A stretch of 11,848 nt of DNA from an uncultured Mailhella sp. (GTDB lineage: Bacteria > Desulfobacterota > Desulfovibrionia > Desulfovibrionales > Desulfovibrionaceae), in assembly GCF_905187505.1 (NCBI RefSeq), contig NZ_CAJJIC010000067.1:1-11848 (forward strand). The letters are read 5' to 3'. Position numbers and translations under genes: made by a program. Below are positions 1-6,512 of the stretch, piece by piece; positions within the stretch are counted from its first letter, which is position 1; each line of letters begins with the position of its first letter. The notes beneath the pieces are model-generated. The model saw only the letters and a list, made by a program, of their open reading frames with translations, made no database searches and had not been told where the DNA came from.

Positions 1-1
1 A

Positions 2-637
2 CTGCCCCACAACATCCCCATGACCGTGCTCGGTGCCGGCCTTCTGTGGTTCGGCTGGTTCGGCTTCAATGCCGGCAGCGCCCTTGCGGCCAACGGACTT
101 GCGGCCAACGCCCTTGTGACCACGCATCTTTCCGCGGGCTGCGCCATCCTCGGCTGGCTTGCCGTCGAACGCTGGCATACCGGTCACTTCACCGTGCTCG
201 GCGCGGCTTCCGGTGCCGTGGCCGGCCTTGTGGTCATCACCCCTGCGGCAGGTTTCGTGGAGCCCTGGGCGGCCATTGTCATGGGCCTTCTCGGCGGCGC
301 GGTCTGCTATGGCGGCATTTTCCTCAAGAGACTTTTCAATTATGATGACGCTCTCGACGTGGTGGGCATTCACGGCGTGGGCGGTGTGCTCGGCGCGCTG
401 CTTACGGGCGTGTTCGCCTGTGCCGAGGTCAACGGCGTGGACGGCCTTCTGTACGGCAATCCCCATCAGCTCTGGGTGCAGTTCGTGTCCGTCGTCGCCA
501 CCGTGGGCTTCTGCTTCCCGGTCAGCTTCGCGCTGCTCAAGCTTACCGACAAGCTTGTGGGACTGCGCGTGCCGCTGGAAAAGGAAGTGACGGGTCTCGA
601 CATTTCGGAGCATTCCGAATCCGGCTACCAGATATAA
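2..637 (+). CDS. amtB: Ammonium channel AmtB, C-terminal part (5' end outside window)
   Basis: The reading frame is already open at base 2 and ends with TAA at 635-637, so only about the last 211 residues are present. The protein is an inner-membrane Amt/Rh channel that conducts ammonium/ammonia into the cell. The visible part starts with LPHNIPMTVLGAG and continues into LLWFGWFGFNAGSAL, a block typical of Amt proteins. It also contains GIHGVGGVLGALLTG, whose histidine matches the second histidine of the family's twin-His pore. Several hydrophobic helices follow one another, and the protein ends in a short polar cytoplasmic tail (GLDISEHSESGYQI). A PII gene begins 24 bases downstream on the same strand, the classic amtB-glnK arrangement in which PII plugs the channel when nitrogen is plentiful. 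The first pore histidine and the promoter lie upstream of the window. Family assignment is secure. Confidence 0.96.
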   Translation: MPHNIPMTVLGAGLLWFGWFGFNAGSALAANGLAANALVTTHLSAGCAILGWLAVERWHTGHFTVLGAASGAVAGLVVITPAAGFVEPWAAIVMGLLGGAVCYGGIFLKRLFNYDDALDVVGIHGVGGVLGALLTGVFACAEVNGVDGLLYGNPHQLWVQFVSVVATVGFCFPVSFALLKLTDKLVGLRVPLEKEVTGLDISEHSESGYQI

Positions 638-661
638 TTACAGACTGACGAGGATACTGTC

Positions 662-1018
662 ATGCAGAAGGAAGAGTCCCTTAAAAAGTTGCAGGTGATT
701 CTGAGACTGGAAACCGTGGACCGCGTGAAGGAGGCCTTGAGCTCCATAGGCATAGGCGGCGCCACGCTCATGGAAGTGCGGGGCTTCGGCCGCCAGCGCG
801 GACATACGGAAATTTACCGCTCGCAGAGGATGGAGGTGGATTTCCGCTCCAAGATGATGCTGGAAATCGTCATGGAAGAGGAAAAGGTCGATGCGGCCAT
901 AAAGATCATTCTGGAAAACGCCCGTACCGGTTCGGTGGGTGACGGAAAGATATTCATACTGCCCGTGGACAACGTCATTCGCATACGTACGGGAGAATGC
1001 GGCAAGGACGCCCTGTAG
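662..1018 (+). CDS. glnK: PII nitrogen regulatory protein (GlnK/GlnB family) lacking the T-loop uridylylation tyrosine
   Basis: This 118-residue protein is a complete PII signal transducer, a trimer that binds ATP/ADP and 2-oxoglutarate and controls its partners, here most likely the adjacent Amt channel. The ATG at 662 has GAGGA at 650-654. Family landmarks are GFGRQRGHTE (41-50), the signature TGSVGDGKIF, and VIRIRTGE near the end, which carries nucleotide-binding arginines. Aligned by eye with E. coli GlnB (offset +6), the T-loop reads YRSQRMEVDF where GlnB has YRGAEYMVDF. The tyrosine that GlnD uridylylates (Tyr51) is therefore Met57 here, and the neighbouring Glu is Arg. The protein should thus not be uridylylated at that site and probably responds by ligand binding alone. 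The name glnK rests on linkage to amtB; glnB would be an equally valid family label. Confidence 0.95.
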   Translation: MQKEESLKKLQVILRLETVDRVKEALSSIGIGGATLMEVRGFGRQRGHTEIYRSQRMEVDFRSKMMLEIVMEEEKVDAAIKIILENARTGSVGDGKIFILPVDNVIRIRTGECGKDAL

Positions 1019-1050
1019 GACTCCTGCGGGACATCGGAAAAAGACGCGGC

Positions 1051-1088
1051 TGCGCCGGAGCGGGATCCGTTCCGGCGCACGTCGTTTT
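1051..1088 (+). terminator. Rho-independent terminator of amtB-glnK
   Basis: A hairpin starts 32 bases after the glnK stop. Arm TGCGCCGGAGCGG (1051-1063) pairs with CCGTTCCGGCGCA (1067-1079) across a three-base loop, giving 13 pairs with one G-U. It is followed by TTTT at 1085-1088. An A-run at 1038-1042 could give weak termination on the opposite strand too. Confidence 0.8.
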
Positions 1089-1157
1089 AATCGTTCCGTC
1101 GGCGCTCATGCCGCGGAGGGCGGAAACGTCTTCTGCGGAAGGGAGCGTCGTTGAAAT

Positions 1158-1197
1158 GCGGAGCGTTCCCGGGCATGGCTTTTCGGGAGCGCTCCGT
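1158..1197 (+). repeat. Long imperfect hairpin in the gene-free stretch, no T-run
   Basis: Arm GGAGCGTTCCCG (1160-1171) pairs with CGGGAGCGCTCC (1184-1195) with one G-U, and the stem extends by two more pairs on the outside. The loop is 12 bases. No T-run follows on either strand, so it is not a typical intrinsic terminator. It lies in 1019-1316, a stretch with no credible gene on either strand. Confidence 0.6.
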
Positions 1198-1208
1198 CTT
1201 GAGGAGGT

Positions 1209-1231
1209 GACGGACGAAAGTTCCGTCTTTT
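1209..1231 (+). terminator. Possible short terminator hairpin
   Basis: GACGGA (1209-1214) and TCCGTC (1222-1227) form a six-pair stem with a seven-base loop, followed directly by TTTT (1228-1231). The stem is short. It lies 120 bases beyond the stronger amtB-glnK terminator, so it would act as a backup on plus-strand read-through. Confidence 0.45.
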
Positions 1232-1240
1232 ATCCGGCGC

Positions 1241-1276
1241 TTCTCCGGTCTCAGGGGAAGGAGACCGGAGAATTTT
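1241..1276 (+). terminator. Perfect 12-bp hairpin with T-run
   Basis: TTCTCCGGTCTC (1241-1252) and GAGACCGGAGAA (1261-1272) are perfectly complementary around an eight-base loop, followed by TTTT at 1273-1276. The orientation fits plus-strand termination just before the convergent permease gene. On the minus strand the same stem forms about 45 bases after the permease stop, without a following T-run. It could therefore still protect or partly end the minus-strand transcript. Confidence 0.65.
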
Positions 1277-1316
1277 GCCTGGAAAGGGGGAAGATCGTTC
1301 CGAGCCTCTTGTCCGG

Positions 1317-2780
1317 TCAGAAGAGAACGGGACCGAGCAGCATGGTGACGATGGCCGTGGAGAGGTAGGCTCCGATGATGGCGATGGGCGCGGTCTTCCA
1401 TATGACGGCGGTGTTGCTCCACTCGTTGCCGTGCAGCAGGGCTGCGCTGGCGCTTGCGGCGGGCGTGAGGAAGGCGAAGTGCACGCACATGACCACCATG
1501 ATGAGCGGAATTTCAGGAGCCATGCCCGTGGCCTGGCTGAAGCTGTAGATCACGGGCATGAGCACCACGCCCACGGCGCCGTTGTTCATGACCTGGGTGA
1601 GCAGCATGGCACCGAAGCCGATGATGAGAGCGAAGGTCATGGGAGAGCTTTCGCCGAACAGCGGCATGATGAGGCCCATGAGAAAGTCGGTGATGCCGCT
1701 GTCGGGCGCGGCCATGCCTATGGTGAGAGGCTGCACGAAGGCGAGAAGAAGCACGATGCCCCAGGTCACGCCGGAGTCGACCATCACCTTGAAGTTGAGC
1801 AGGGGCTTTCCGTCCACGCGTATGCAGGCCATGATGGTCACAAGCAGGATGACGACGCCGGTGTTGTCTATGGCCTTGAGAAAGCGGGTGAGGAAGAAGT
1901 CGGCGGGCAGAAAGCTCGGGGCGAGCAGCAGAAGCACCAGCATGAACAGAAAGACGAGAATGGTCTTCTGCACGTTGTTGAGATTGAGCGCGCCTTCGCT
2001 GTCGAGGTCGTCGGCCTTGAGGTCGCGCAGCTTCGACATGTCCGGCCGGAACACGTACTTGCCCATGAGAATGAAGAACAGCGAGCAGAGCACGCAGATG
2101 AGGCAGGCGATGATCATGTATTTTGCGTAGTCGATGCCGCTTCCGGACATGGTCTCATAGGCGCTGAACACGGTGAGCGCGACCTGCTTGAAGGGAATCA
2201 TGGACTGGCCTATCTGCGTGGCGAACACGATGCCGAACACCATCATGGTGGGGTAGCCGTCGCCGCGTTTGTAGCCGCACACTTCGCATACGCCGTAGAG
2301 AATGCTCCAGCCTATGAGAGCGGCGGGCGAGGCGCTGGTGAGTGCGCCGAGAATGAACATGGAGGCGAGGAAGGTGAAGGTGAACAGCCACGGACGGCCG
2401 CACACGCACTTTCTCGTGATGAACCACAGCGAGATGAACTTGGACAGGCCGTAGTAGTTGATGGTGGCGCAGAACACGAAGATGAAGAACATCATCTGCA
2501 CGATGGGATGACCGAAGCTGTTGTTGAGCAGCTTGACGGGCGTCATGCCGCCGATGAGCATCATGGCCAGAAGACCGGCGAGGCTCGGCCAGACGATTTC
2601 GATGAATATCCAGCCGTACAGCACGCCGAGGAAGATGCCCACGAGGTTCATGCCCAGCGGGGTGAGCGGTTCAAGGGGAGGAAGCTGCCCTACGCCGAAC
2701 ATGATGATGAGGCAGACGACGGTGTGGATGTAGTAGGAGAGGGAGAGGGGGCGTTTTTTCGCTGATATGGCAGTGCTCAT
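1317..2780 (-). CDS. SLC13 (DASS)-like organic anion permease
   Basis: The 487-residue product is an integral membrane protein made almost wholly of hydrophobic helices. It resembles SLC13/DASS permeases, which import di- and tricarboxylates or related anions with Na+. Two pseudo-symmetric halves are visible. The first has NNSFGHPIVQMMFFIF (86-101) and a hairpin-like TSASPAALIGW (148-158). The second has TQVMNNGAVGVVLMPV (395-410) and TPAASASAALLHGNEW (439-454). These take the place of the family's SNT substrate/Na+ motifs but are not canonical, so the substrate is open. I chose ATG at 2780 because GAGGA lies at 2786-2790; a GTG 33 bases upstream has no ribosome site. It is the last gene of the minus operon, 102 bases after the flavoprotein gene, which suggests it imports the substrate of that enzyme. 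Family level is likely, substrate unknown. Confidence 0.8.
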   Translation of the reverse strand: MSTAISAKKRPLSLSYYIHTVVCLIIMFGVGQLPPLEPLTPLGMNLVGIFLGVLYGWIFIEIVWPSLAGLLAMMLIGGMTPVKLLNNSFGHPIVQMMFFIFVFCATINYYGLSKFISLWFITRKCVCGRPWLFTFTFLASMFILGALTSASPAALIGWSILYGVCEVCGYKRGDGYPTMMVFGIVFATQIGQSMIPFKQVALTVFSAYETMSGSGIDYAKYMIIACLICVLCSLFFILMGKYVFRPDMSKLRDLKADDLDSEGALNLNNVQKTILVFLFMLVLLLLAPSFLPADFFLTRFLKAIDNTGVVILLVTIMACIRVDGKPLLNFKVMVDSGVTWGIVLLLAFVQPLTIGMAAPDSGITDFLMGLIMPLFGESSPMTFALIIGFGAMLLTQVMNNGAVGVVLMPVIYSFSQATGMAPEIPLIMVVMCVHFAFLTPAASASAALLHGNEWSNTAVIWKTAPIAIIGAYLSTAIVTMLLGPVLF

Positions 2781-2785
2781 GCTTT

Positions 2786-2790
2786 TCCTC
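2786..2790 (-). promoter_or_regulatory. Ribosome binding site fixing the permease start
   Basis: GAGGA on the minus strand lies five bases before ATG at 2780. The upstream in-frame GTG at 2813 has only C/G-rich sequence before it, so the shorter 487-residue protein is preferred. Confidence 0.75.
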
Positions 2791-2831
2791 GAAAAAGATG
2801 GGATATTTTTCACGCGGGAGGGCAGGAGAGG

Positions 2832-2883
2832 GGCGCGACCGCCGGGGGACGGCCGCGCCGTGTCGTTCCGCTGCGGGCGGAAC
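2832..2883 (-). promoter_or_regulatory. Two stable hairpins between the flavoprotein and permease genes
   Basis: The first hairpin on the transcript is GTTCCGC / GCGGAAC (2865-2871 with 2877-2883), seven pairs, touching the flavoprotein stop codon. The second is a ten-pair stem, GGCGCGACCG (2832-2841) with CGGCCGCGCC (2850-2859), one G-U, eight-base loop. Neither is followed by a U-run, so full intrinsic termination is unlikely. Inference: they stabilise the upstream mRNA 3' end or lower permease expression relative to the enzymes. Confidence 0.6.
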
Positions 2884-4601
2884 TAGCCTGCATGCCGGTG
2901 TTCAGGCCAGTTGAAGTTGTCCATGTAGTAGCGGTAGGGCTTGACCGGATATTCGTCGACGGGCACGGGCACGGTGTGCAGTTCACGCCGTCCGTCCACC
3001 TGCTTCTGCTCTATCCACTTGAGCCAGTGTGCATTGTCGCGTTCAGGATAGTCTTCGCGGAAGTGGCCTGCACGGGATTCCTTGCGGGTGAGCGCCGCGG
3101 TGAGGCTGAGATCCGTAAGGAGGATGGTGGACTGCGCTTCAAAAAGCTTGGCAAGCTCGTGCGCGTCGCGCGCACCCATGCGGGGAGCGAATTCCTCGCG
3201 CACTTCGGCCACGCGGTCGAGACCGCGGGTGAGTCCCTGACCGGTCTTCATGAGGGCGATGTCCGGGGCGCTCATGACGGTGCGCATGTCGTCAATGACG
3301 TCCTTGGGCGCGATGCCGTCCCGGCCGAGGTACTTGAGCAGGCCGTCCAGCTTTTCTTCCGCCAGCGCGTGATCGAAGGGAACGGCGTCGTGGCCCTGCA
3401 CGAAGTGCGCGGCGGCCTCTCCGGCGGAGTAGCCCGTGGTGGCGGTGATGCAGGTGGCCCAGCCGCCCATGTACACGCCGGGATCGGGGTTGCGCGCAAG
3501 GCCTGCGGCGTAGAGACCCTTCACGGCCGTGGAGCCGTCGAGATCGGCCACGATGCCGCCGTAGGTGTGGCGCACCTGCGGCATCCACTGGAGCTTCTGG
3601 GCAAAGAAGTCTATGCCCATGGCGCGCAGCTTCTTGTCGTTGAGGCCCATCCATCCGGCGCGCGGACGCATGGTTTCCACGTCTTCGGGCTTCATCTGGC
3701 TGCAGTCGAACACGATGGGGCCGTTGCCTGCGCGCACCTCGCACACCATGCCGCGCGTGTTGTAGTGGGGATCGGCCTTGGCGCCGAACTTGGGCGAGTA
3801 CTTGCGCATGAAGTCCTCTCCCTTGTTGTTGAGAAAGCGTGCGCCCTTGGGCAGAAGACCGGTCTGGCCTTCCCAGGCGAAGTCCACGGGCACGTTCCAT
3901 ACCTTCCAGAACTCGAAGTTGCGCATGGCGCAGCCCGCGTTCCAGGCGATGCTCACGCCTTCGCTTGCCGGGGTGTTCTGATGATAGGAGGGCTTCCAGC
4001 CGCCGGTGTTGGTGGCAAGCAGCACGGCGCGCGCCCTGATGAACACCGGAACGCCGCTCTGGGAGTGGAATCCCACGGTGCCGGTCACGCGCTCGCCGTC
4101 GGTGATGATGTCGGTGATGACGGTGCGGCCGAGGCGACGCACGCCGCGCTTTTCGCATTCCTGCTTGAGCAGGCGGGCCTTTTCAATGCCGCCCATGCCG
4201 TAGGGATGGTAATAGTAGTAGCGCATGTGATCGAGGGCGCGCTGCGGAATGAAGCACAGTTCCCCCTTGTCGTTGCGCACGAACTTGTGGCCCCAGTTTT
4301 CAAAGTCCATGAAGCGTTCATAGGACTGGGTGAGTATCTGCGCCAGAATGCGCTGGTCCGCAAGGCCGTCGTAGTAGTACACGAGATCGTCGAGCAAATC
4401 GTCGAGGTTCATGTCGGGCTGCTTCACGATCATGTCGCCGCCGGAAAGCCCGCCGAGTCCGCCCCAGTCGCGGGGGCCCTTGTCCACCACCAGCACGTCG
4501 TCAAGAAAGTCCTTGGCCCGCATGGCGGCCCACATGCCGCTGAAGCCGCAGCCTATGACGAGAAGGTCGGTCGTGTATTCGTATCCGCTGTTCTTTTTCA
4601 T
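2883..4601 (-). CDS. FAD-dependent reductase/dehydrogenase flavoprotein, FrdA/AprA type
   Basis: The 572-residue protein belongs to the fumarate reductase/succinate dehydrogenase/APS reductase flavoprotein superfamily. It has a Rossmann FAD site GCGFSG (17-22) with VVDKG (38-42), a capping-domain segment GARFLNNKGEDF (253-264), and NTRGMVCEVRAGNGP (281-295), where Arg283 may be the catalytic-type arginine. RHTYGGI (344-350) carries the family's substrate-binding His motif. GLYAAG (362-367) and the C-terminal ESRAGHFREDYPERD (508-522) follow. There is no signal peptide, Tat motif, FMN-binding domain or heme motif, so it should be a cytoplasmic soluble enzyme. GGAGGA precedes the ATG, and only 14 bases separate it from the upstream diaphorase gene. 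The inferred role is reduction (or oxidation) of an organic acid brought in by the permease, using diaphorase electrons. It has a paralogue at 9846-11591. Substrate unknown. Confidence 0.87.
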   Translation of the reverse strand: MKKNSGYEYTTDLLVIGCGFSGMWAAMRAKDFLDDVLVVDKGPRDWGGLGGLSGGDMIVKQPDMNLDDLLDDLVYYYDGLADQRILAQILTQSYERFMDFENWGHKFVRNDKGELCFIPQRALDHMRYYYYHPYGMGGIEKARLLKQECEKRGVRRLGRTVITDIITDGERVTGTVGFHSQSGVPVFIRARAVLLATNTGGWKPSYHQNTPASEGVSIAWNAGCAMRNFEFWKVWNVPVDFAWEGQTGLLPKGARFLNNKGEDFMRKYSPKFGAKADPHYNTRGMVCEVRAGNGPIVFDCSQMKPEDVETMRPRAGWMGLNDKKLRAMGIDFFAQKLQWMPQVRHTYGGIVADLDGSTAVKGLYAAGLARNPDPGVYMGGWATCITATTGYSAGEAAAHFVQGHDAVPFDHALAEEKLDGLLKYLGRDGIAPKDVIDDMRTVMSAPDIALMKTGQGLTRGLDRVAEVREEFAPRMGARDAHELAKLFEAQSTILLTDLSLTAALTRKESRAGHFREDYPERDNAHWLKWIEQKQVDGRRELHTVPVPVDEYPVKPYRYYMDNFNWPEHRHAG

Positions 4602-4615
4602 GATGTCCTCCGGGT

Positions 4616-6256
4616 TCAGCTCTTGGCGACTTCAATCTGGTCAAGGGTTCTGGCGAAGCGTTCTTTGAAGGGATGAACGAATATGGCGCCGGAGGGACAG
4701 TTGAGCTCGCAGTTGAAGCAGGTCATGCAGTCGTCGGTGTAGGTGATGCGGGACTTGCTGCCGCAGGTCATGCAGCGCAGCGCTTCGGCAAAGCACGCTT
4801 CCATGTCCAGAGGCTTTGAGCGTTCCGCAAAGGGATGTTCCGGATCCTCGGGCAGGAGGGTGCGCTCATGCCGGGGGTCGTGACGTATGCCTTCGCCGGG
4901 CAGTTTGTCGTCCGGCACGCAGGGACGTTTTCTGCCCCTCTCGCCGGTCATGTCCGCGCCTTTCAGCATGCGGTCGATGGAGGTGGCGCATTCTCTGCCG
5001 CCGGCAATGGCGGCAACCACGGAGGCGGGTCCCGTGGCCGCGTCCCCTGCGGCAAAGATGCCCCACTCGGAAGTGGCGAAGGTCACCTCTTCTGTGACGA
5101 TGCGCCCGCGCTCCACCGTGACGTCATGAGAAAATCCATCCAGTTCGGACTTCTGGCCGATGGCAAAAATGACGTGGGAGGCGGCAAGATGCAGCGCGGA
5201 GGACGTGTCGAACTGCGGGTTGAAGCGCCCGGAGTCATCCTTCAGACTGGTGCAGGCATGAAGTTCCACGCCGGAAACGCGGCCGTCTTCCGTGAGAATG
5301 CGCGCCGGTCCGAAGCCGCAGTGGAATTCCACGCCCTCGTCCTCGGCGTCCTTCTGGTTGTGGGGATAGGCGGGCATGGCGTCGCGGGATTCAAGACAGG
5401 CCATGTGCACGCGGGAGGCGCCGAGGCGCTTTGCCGTTATGGCCGCGTCCACGGCCACGTCGCCGCCGCCGATGACCACCACGTCGCCGGAAATTTCGGG
5501 CTTTTCATCGCCGCGGCAGGCGCAGAGGAATTCGAGTCCCCAGTGCACGCCCCCGGCCTCAACGCCTTCGATGTCCACCTTTCTGGCCGCGCTCGCTCCC
5601 GGGGCGAGCATGATGGCCTTGAAGCCGCGCTTTTTCAGATCATCGATGCTGATGTCGGCGTCGTCCCCCACAAGCGTGTTGCAGCGAAACTCCACGCCCA
5701 TCTTCTCCAGCCGTTCCACCTGCGAGGTGATGACCTCATCGGGCAGCCGGTAGGCGGGAATGCCGTAGCGCAGCATGCCGCCGGGGAAGGGCTTTGCCTC
5801 GAACACCGTGACGGGATAACCCATCCTTGCGAGGTACCAGGCGCAGGAGAGTCCGGCCGGTCCGGAGCCGACCACGGCGACCTTGGAGATGTGCCGCCGT
5901 GTGACTTTTTCCTGGGGAAGATCCATGATCCGGTTGCCGAGCACGTGTTCCACGGCGTTGATGTTGACGGCCTCATCGACCTTGGCGCGGGAGCACTTCG
6001 ATTCGCAGGGATGGAAGCAGACGCGTCCCGTGATGCCGGGGAAGGGATTGTAGTTCAGAAAGTTTTCCGCGGCCTCGTCCAGACGACCCTGCTGGATGAG
6101 ATAGTTGTTTCGGCGGATGTCCACGCCGGCGGGACAGGCCGCCATGCAGGGGGACATTTCCTCCTCCTGCGTGACGAGACGGAAGACGTCGAGCGGACAG
6201 GTTTTTGTGCAGGTGCCGCATCCGGTACAGGCTGCGGGATCGATGCTTTGAATCAT
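4616..6256 (-). CDS. GltD-like NAD(P)H:acceptor oxidoreductase with ferredoxin motifs at both ends
   Basis: This 546-residue protein is probably an electron-input module. Residues 10-20 give one [4Fe-4S] motif (C10, C13, C16, C20-Pro). Next comes the Fe-S helical domain seen in GltD and dihydropyrimidine dehydrogenase (C37, C41, C80, C84, C88). An FAD site VVGSGPAGLSCAWYLA follows (128-143), then an NAD(P)H site VIGGGDVAVDAA (261-272), MPAYP (294-298) and FAD-contact IFAAGDAATGP (400-410). The tail has CMTC (495-498) and a full CxxCxxCxxxCP (C510, C513, C516, C520). Start ATG at 6256 has AAGGAG at 6262-6267; a 71-residue upstream extension of the frame runs across the sigma-54 promoter and is rejected. 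It is the first gene of the minus operon. I infer it passes NAD(P)H electrons to the next-encoded flavoprotein. It could instead be a reversible NAD(P)/ferredoxin enzyme. Confidence 0.88.
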   Translation of the reverse strand: MIQSIDPAACTGCGTCTKTCPLDVFRLVTQEEEMSPCMAACPAGVDIRRNNYLIQQGRLDEAAENFLNYNPFPGITGRVCFHPCESKCSRAKVDEAVNINAVEHVLGNRIMDLPQEKVTRRHISKVAVVGSGPAGLSCAWYLARMGYPVTVFEAKPFPGGMLRYGIPAYRLPDEVITSQVERLEKMGVEFRCNTLVGDDADISIDDLKKRGFKAIMLAPGASAARKVDIEGVEAGGVHWGLEFLCACRGDEKPEISGDVVVIGGGDVAVDAAITAKRLGASRVHMACLESRDAMPAYPHNQKDAEDEGVEFHCGFGPARILTEDGRVSGVELHACTSLKDDSGRFNPQFDTSSALHLAASHVIFAIGQKSELDGFSHDVTVERGRIVTEEVTFATSEWGIFAAGDAATGPASVVAAIAGGRECATSIDRMLKGADMTGERGRKRPCVPDDKLPGEGIRHDPRHERTLLPEDPEHPFAERSKPLDMEACFAEALRCMTCGSKSRITYTDDCMTCFNCELNCPSGAIFVHPFKERFARTLDQIEVAKS

Positions 6257-6261
6257 GGAAG

Positions 6262-6267
6262 CTCCTT
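6262..6267 (-). promoter_or_regulatory. Ribosome binding site fixing the diaphorase start
   Basis: AAGGAG on the minus strand sits five bases before ATG at 6256. Together with the sigma-54 promoter at 6323-6338 it places the start downstream of about 56 bases of leader and rules out the longer frame. Confidence 0.8.
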
Positions 6268-6322
6268 GGCAGATTGCAATGACGGAAAGAGAGAAACGCA
6301 TTGAAATGGTTGCCTTGCATGC

Positions 6323-6338
6323 TGCAAGAAACATGCCA
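6323..6338 (-). promoter_or_regulatory. Sigma-54 (-24/-12) promoter of the minus operon
   Basis: Read on the minus strand, the sequence is TGGCATGTTTCTTGCA. This matches the sigma-54 consensus TGGCAC-N5-TTGCW at all but one position, with exactly ten bases between the invariant GG (6337-6336) and GC (6325-6324). Transcription should start near 6312, leaving a leader of about 56 bases. The divergent neighbouring gene encodes a sigma-54 activator with GAFTGA, the expected partner. Confidence 0.87.
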
Positions 6339-6386
6339 TGCCTATAACTCGTTATTTTTTGTTGTCTTTTTATTTTTCCGCGTATG

Positions 6387-6402
6387 TTTTTCTGAAGAAA
6401 AA
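6387..6402 (+). repeat. AT-rich palindrome in the divergent control region
   Basis: TTTTTCT (6387-6393) and AGAAAAA (6396-6402) are perfect inverted repeats around GA. They lie about 75-90 bases upstream of the predicted sigma-54 start. The surrounding 6341-6460 is strikingly AT-rich compared with the flanking genes, which could favour DNA bending between the enhancer and the promoter. Confidence 0.45.
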
Positions 6403-6406
6403 TGTG

Positions 6407-6452
6407 CGTAAAAAAGACAGAATCGTTTCTTGATGTTCGTAAAAAACACAGA
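6407..6452 (+). repeat. Direct repeat pair, candidate activator binding sites
   Basis: CGTAAAAAAGACAGA (6407-6421) and CGTAAAAAACACAGA (6438-6452) match at 14 of 15 bases and are offset by 31 bases, close to three helical turns. An inverted, slightly shorter relative (TGTCTTTTTA) lies at 6363-6372. The pair sits roughly 95-140 bases upstream of the predicted sigma-54 start, where enhancer sites usually lie. The second copy overlaps the regulator's own likely promoter. Confidence 0.5.
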
Positions 6453-6458
6453 TATATT
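6430..6458 (+). promoter_or_regulatory. Sigma-70-like promoter for the regulator gene
   Basis: TTGATG (6430-6435) and TATATT (6453-6458) are separated by exactly 17 bases and match the -35/-10 consensus at four and five of six positions. Transcription would start near 6465, about 48 bases before the regulator ATG. The stretch is AT-rich, which raises the chance of a coincidental match. Confidence 0.5.
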
Positions 6459-6466
6459 TCCGAGGA

Positions 6467-6485
6467 CATGACAAAACGTCGTCAT
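6467..6485. promoter_or_regulatory. Palindrome at the regulator transcription start, candidate operator
   Basis: ATGAC (6468-6472) and GTCAT (6481-6485) form an inverted repeat. It would lie at about +3 to +20 of the regulator transcript and 155-175 bases upstream of the sigma-54 start, so one site could serve both as enhancer and as autoregulatory operator. CATGA-type half-sites recur before the second flavoprotein gene (9745-9786). Spacing between half-sites differs, so common recognition is only a hypothesis. Confidence 0.4.
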
Positions 6486-6512
6486 AAACGGCAATAAGCT
6501 CAGGAGGGGCGC

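Noticed and set aside
997..1368. Possible small gene after glnK on the plus strand
   Set aside because: The frame starts inside glnK, runs through the terminator hairpins and into the convergent gene, and has no ribosome site or recognisable sequence.
2781..2813. GTG start giving a 498-residue permease
   Set aside because: No ribosome site precedes it, while ATG at 2780 has GAGGA at the right distance.
6267..6278. TGGCAGATTGCA as a plus-strand sigma-54 promoter
   Set aside because: Only six bases separate GG and GC instead of ten, and it faces back into the control region far from the regulator start.
1275..6304. Long plus-strand frames opposite the permease, flavoprotein and diaphorase genes (about 490-594 residues)
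   Set aside because: They are low-complexity (His/Gly/Glu/Val-rich) antisense translations of clearly recognised minus-strand genes.
6257..6469. N-terminal 71-residue extension of the diaphorase
   Set aside because: It crosses the sigma-54 promoter and AT-rich control region, and lacks a ribosome site; ATG at 6256 has AAGGAG.
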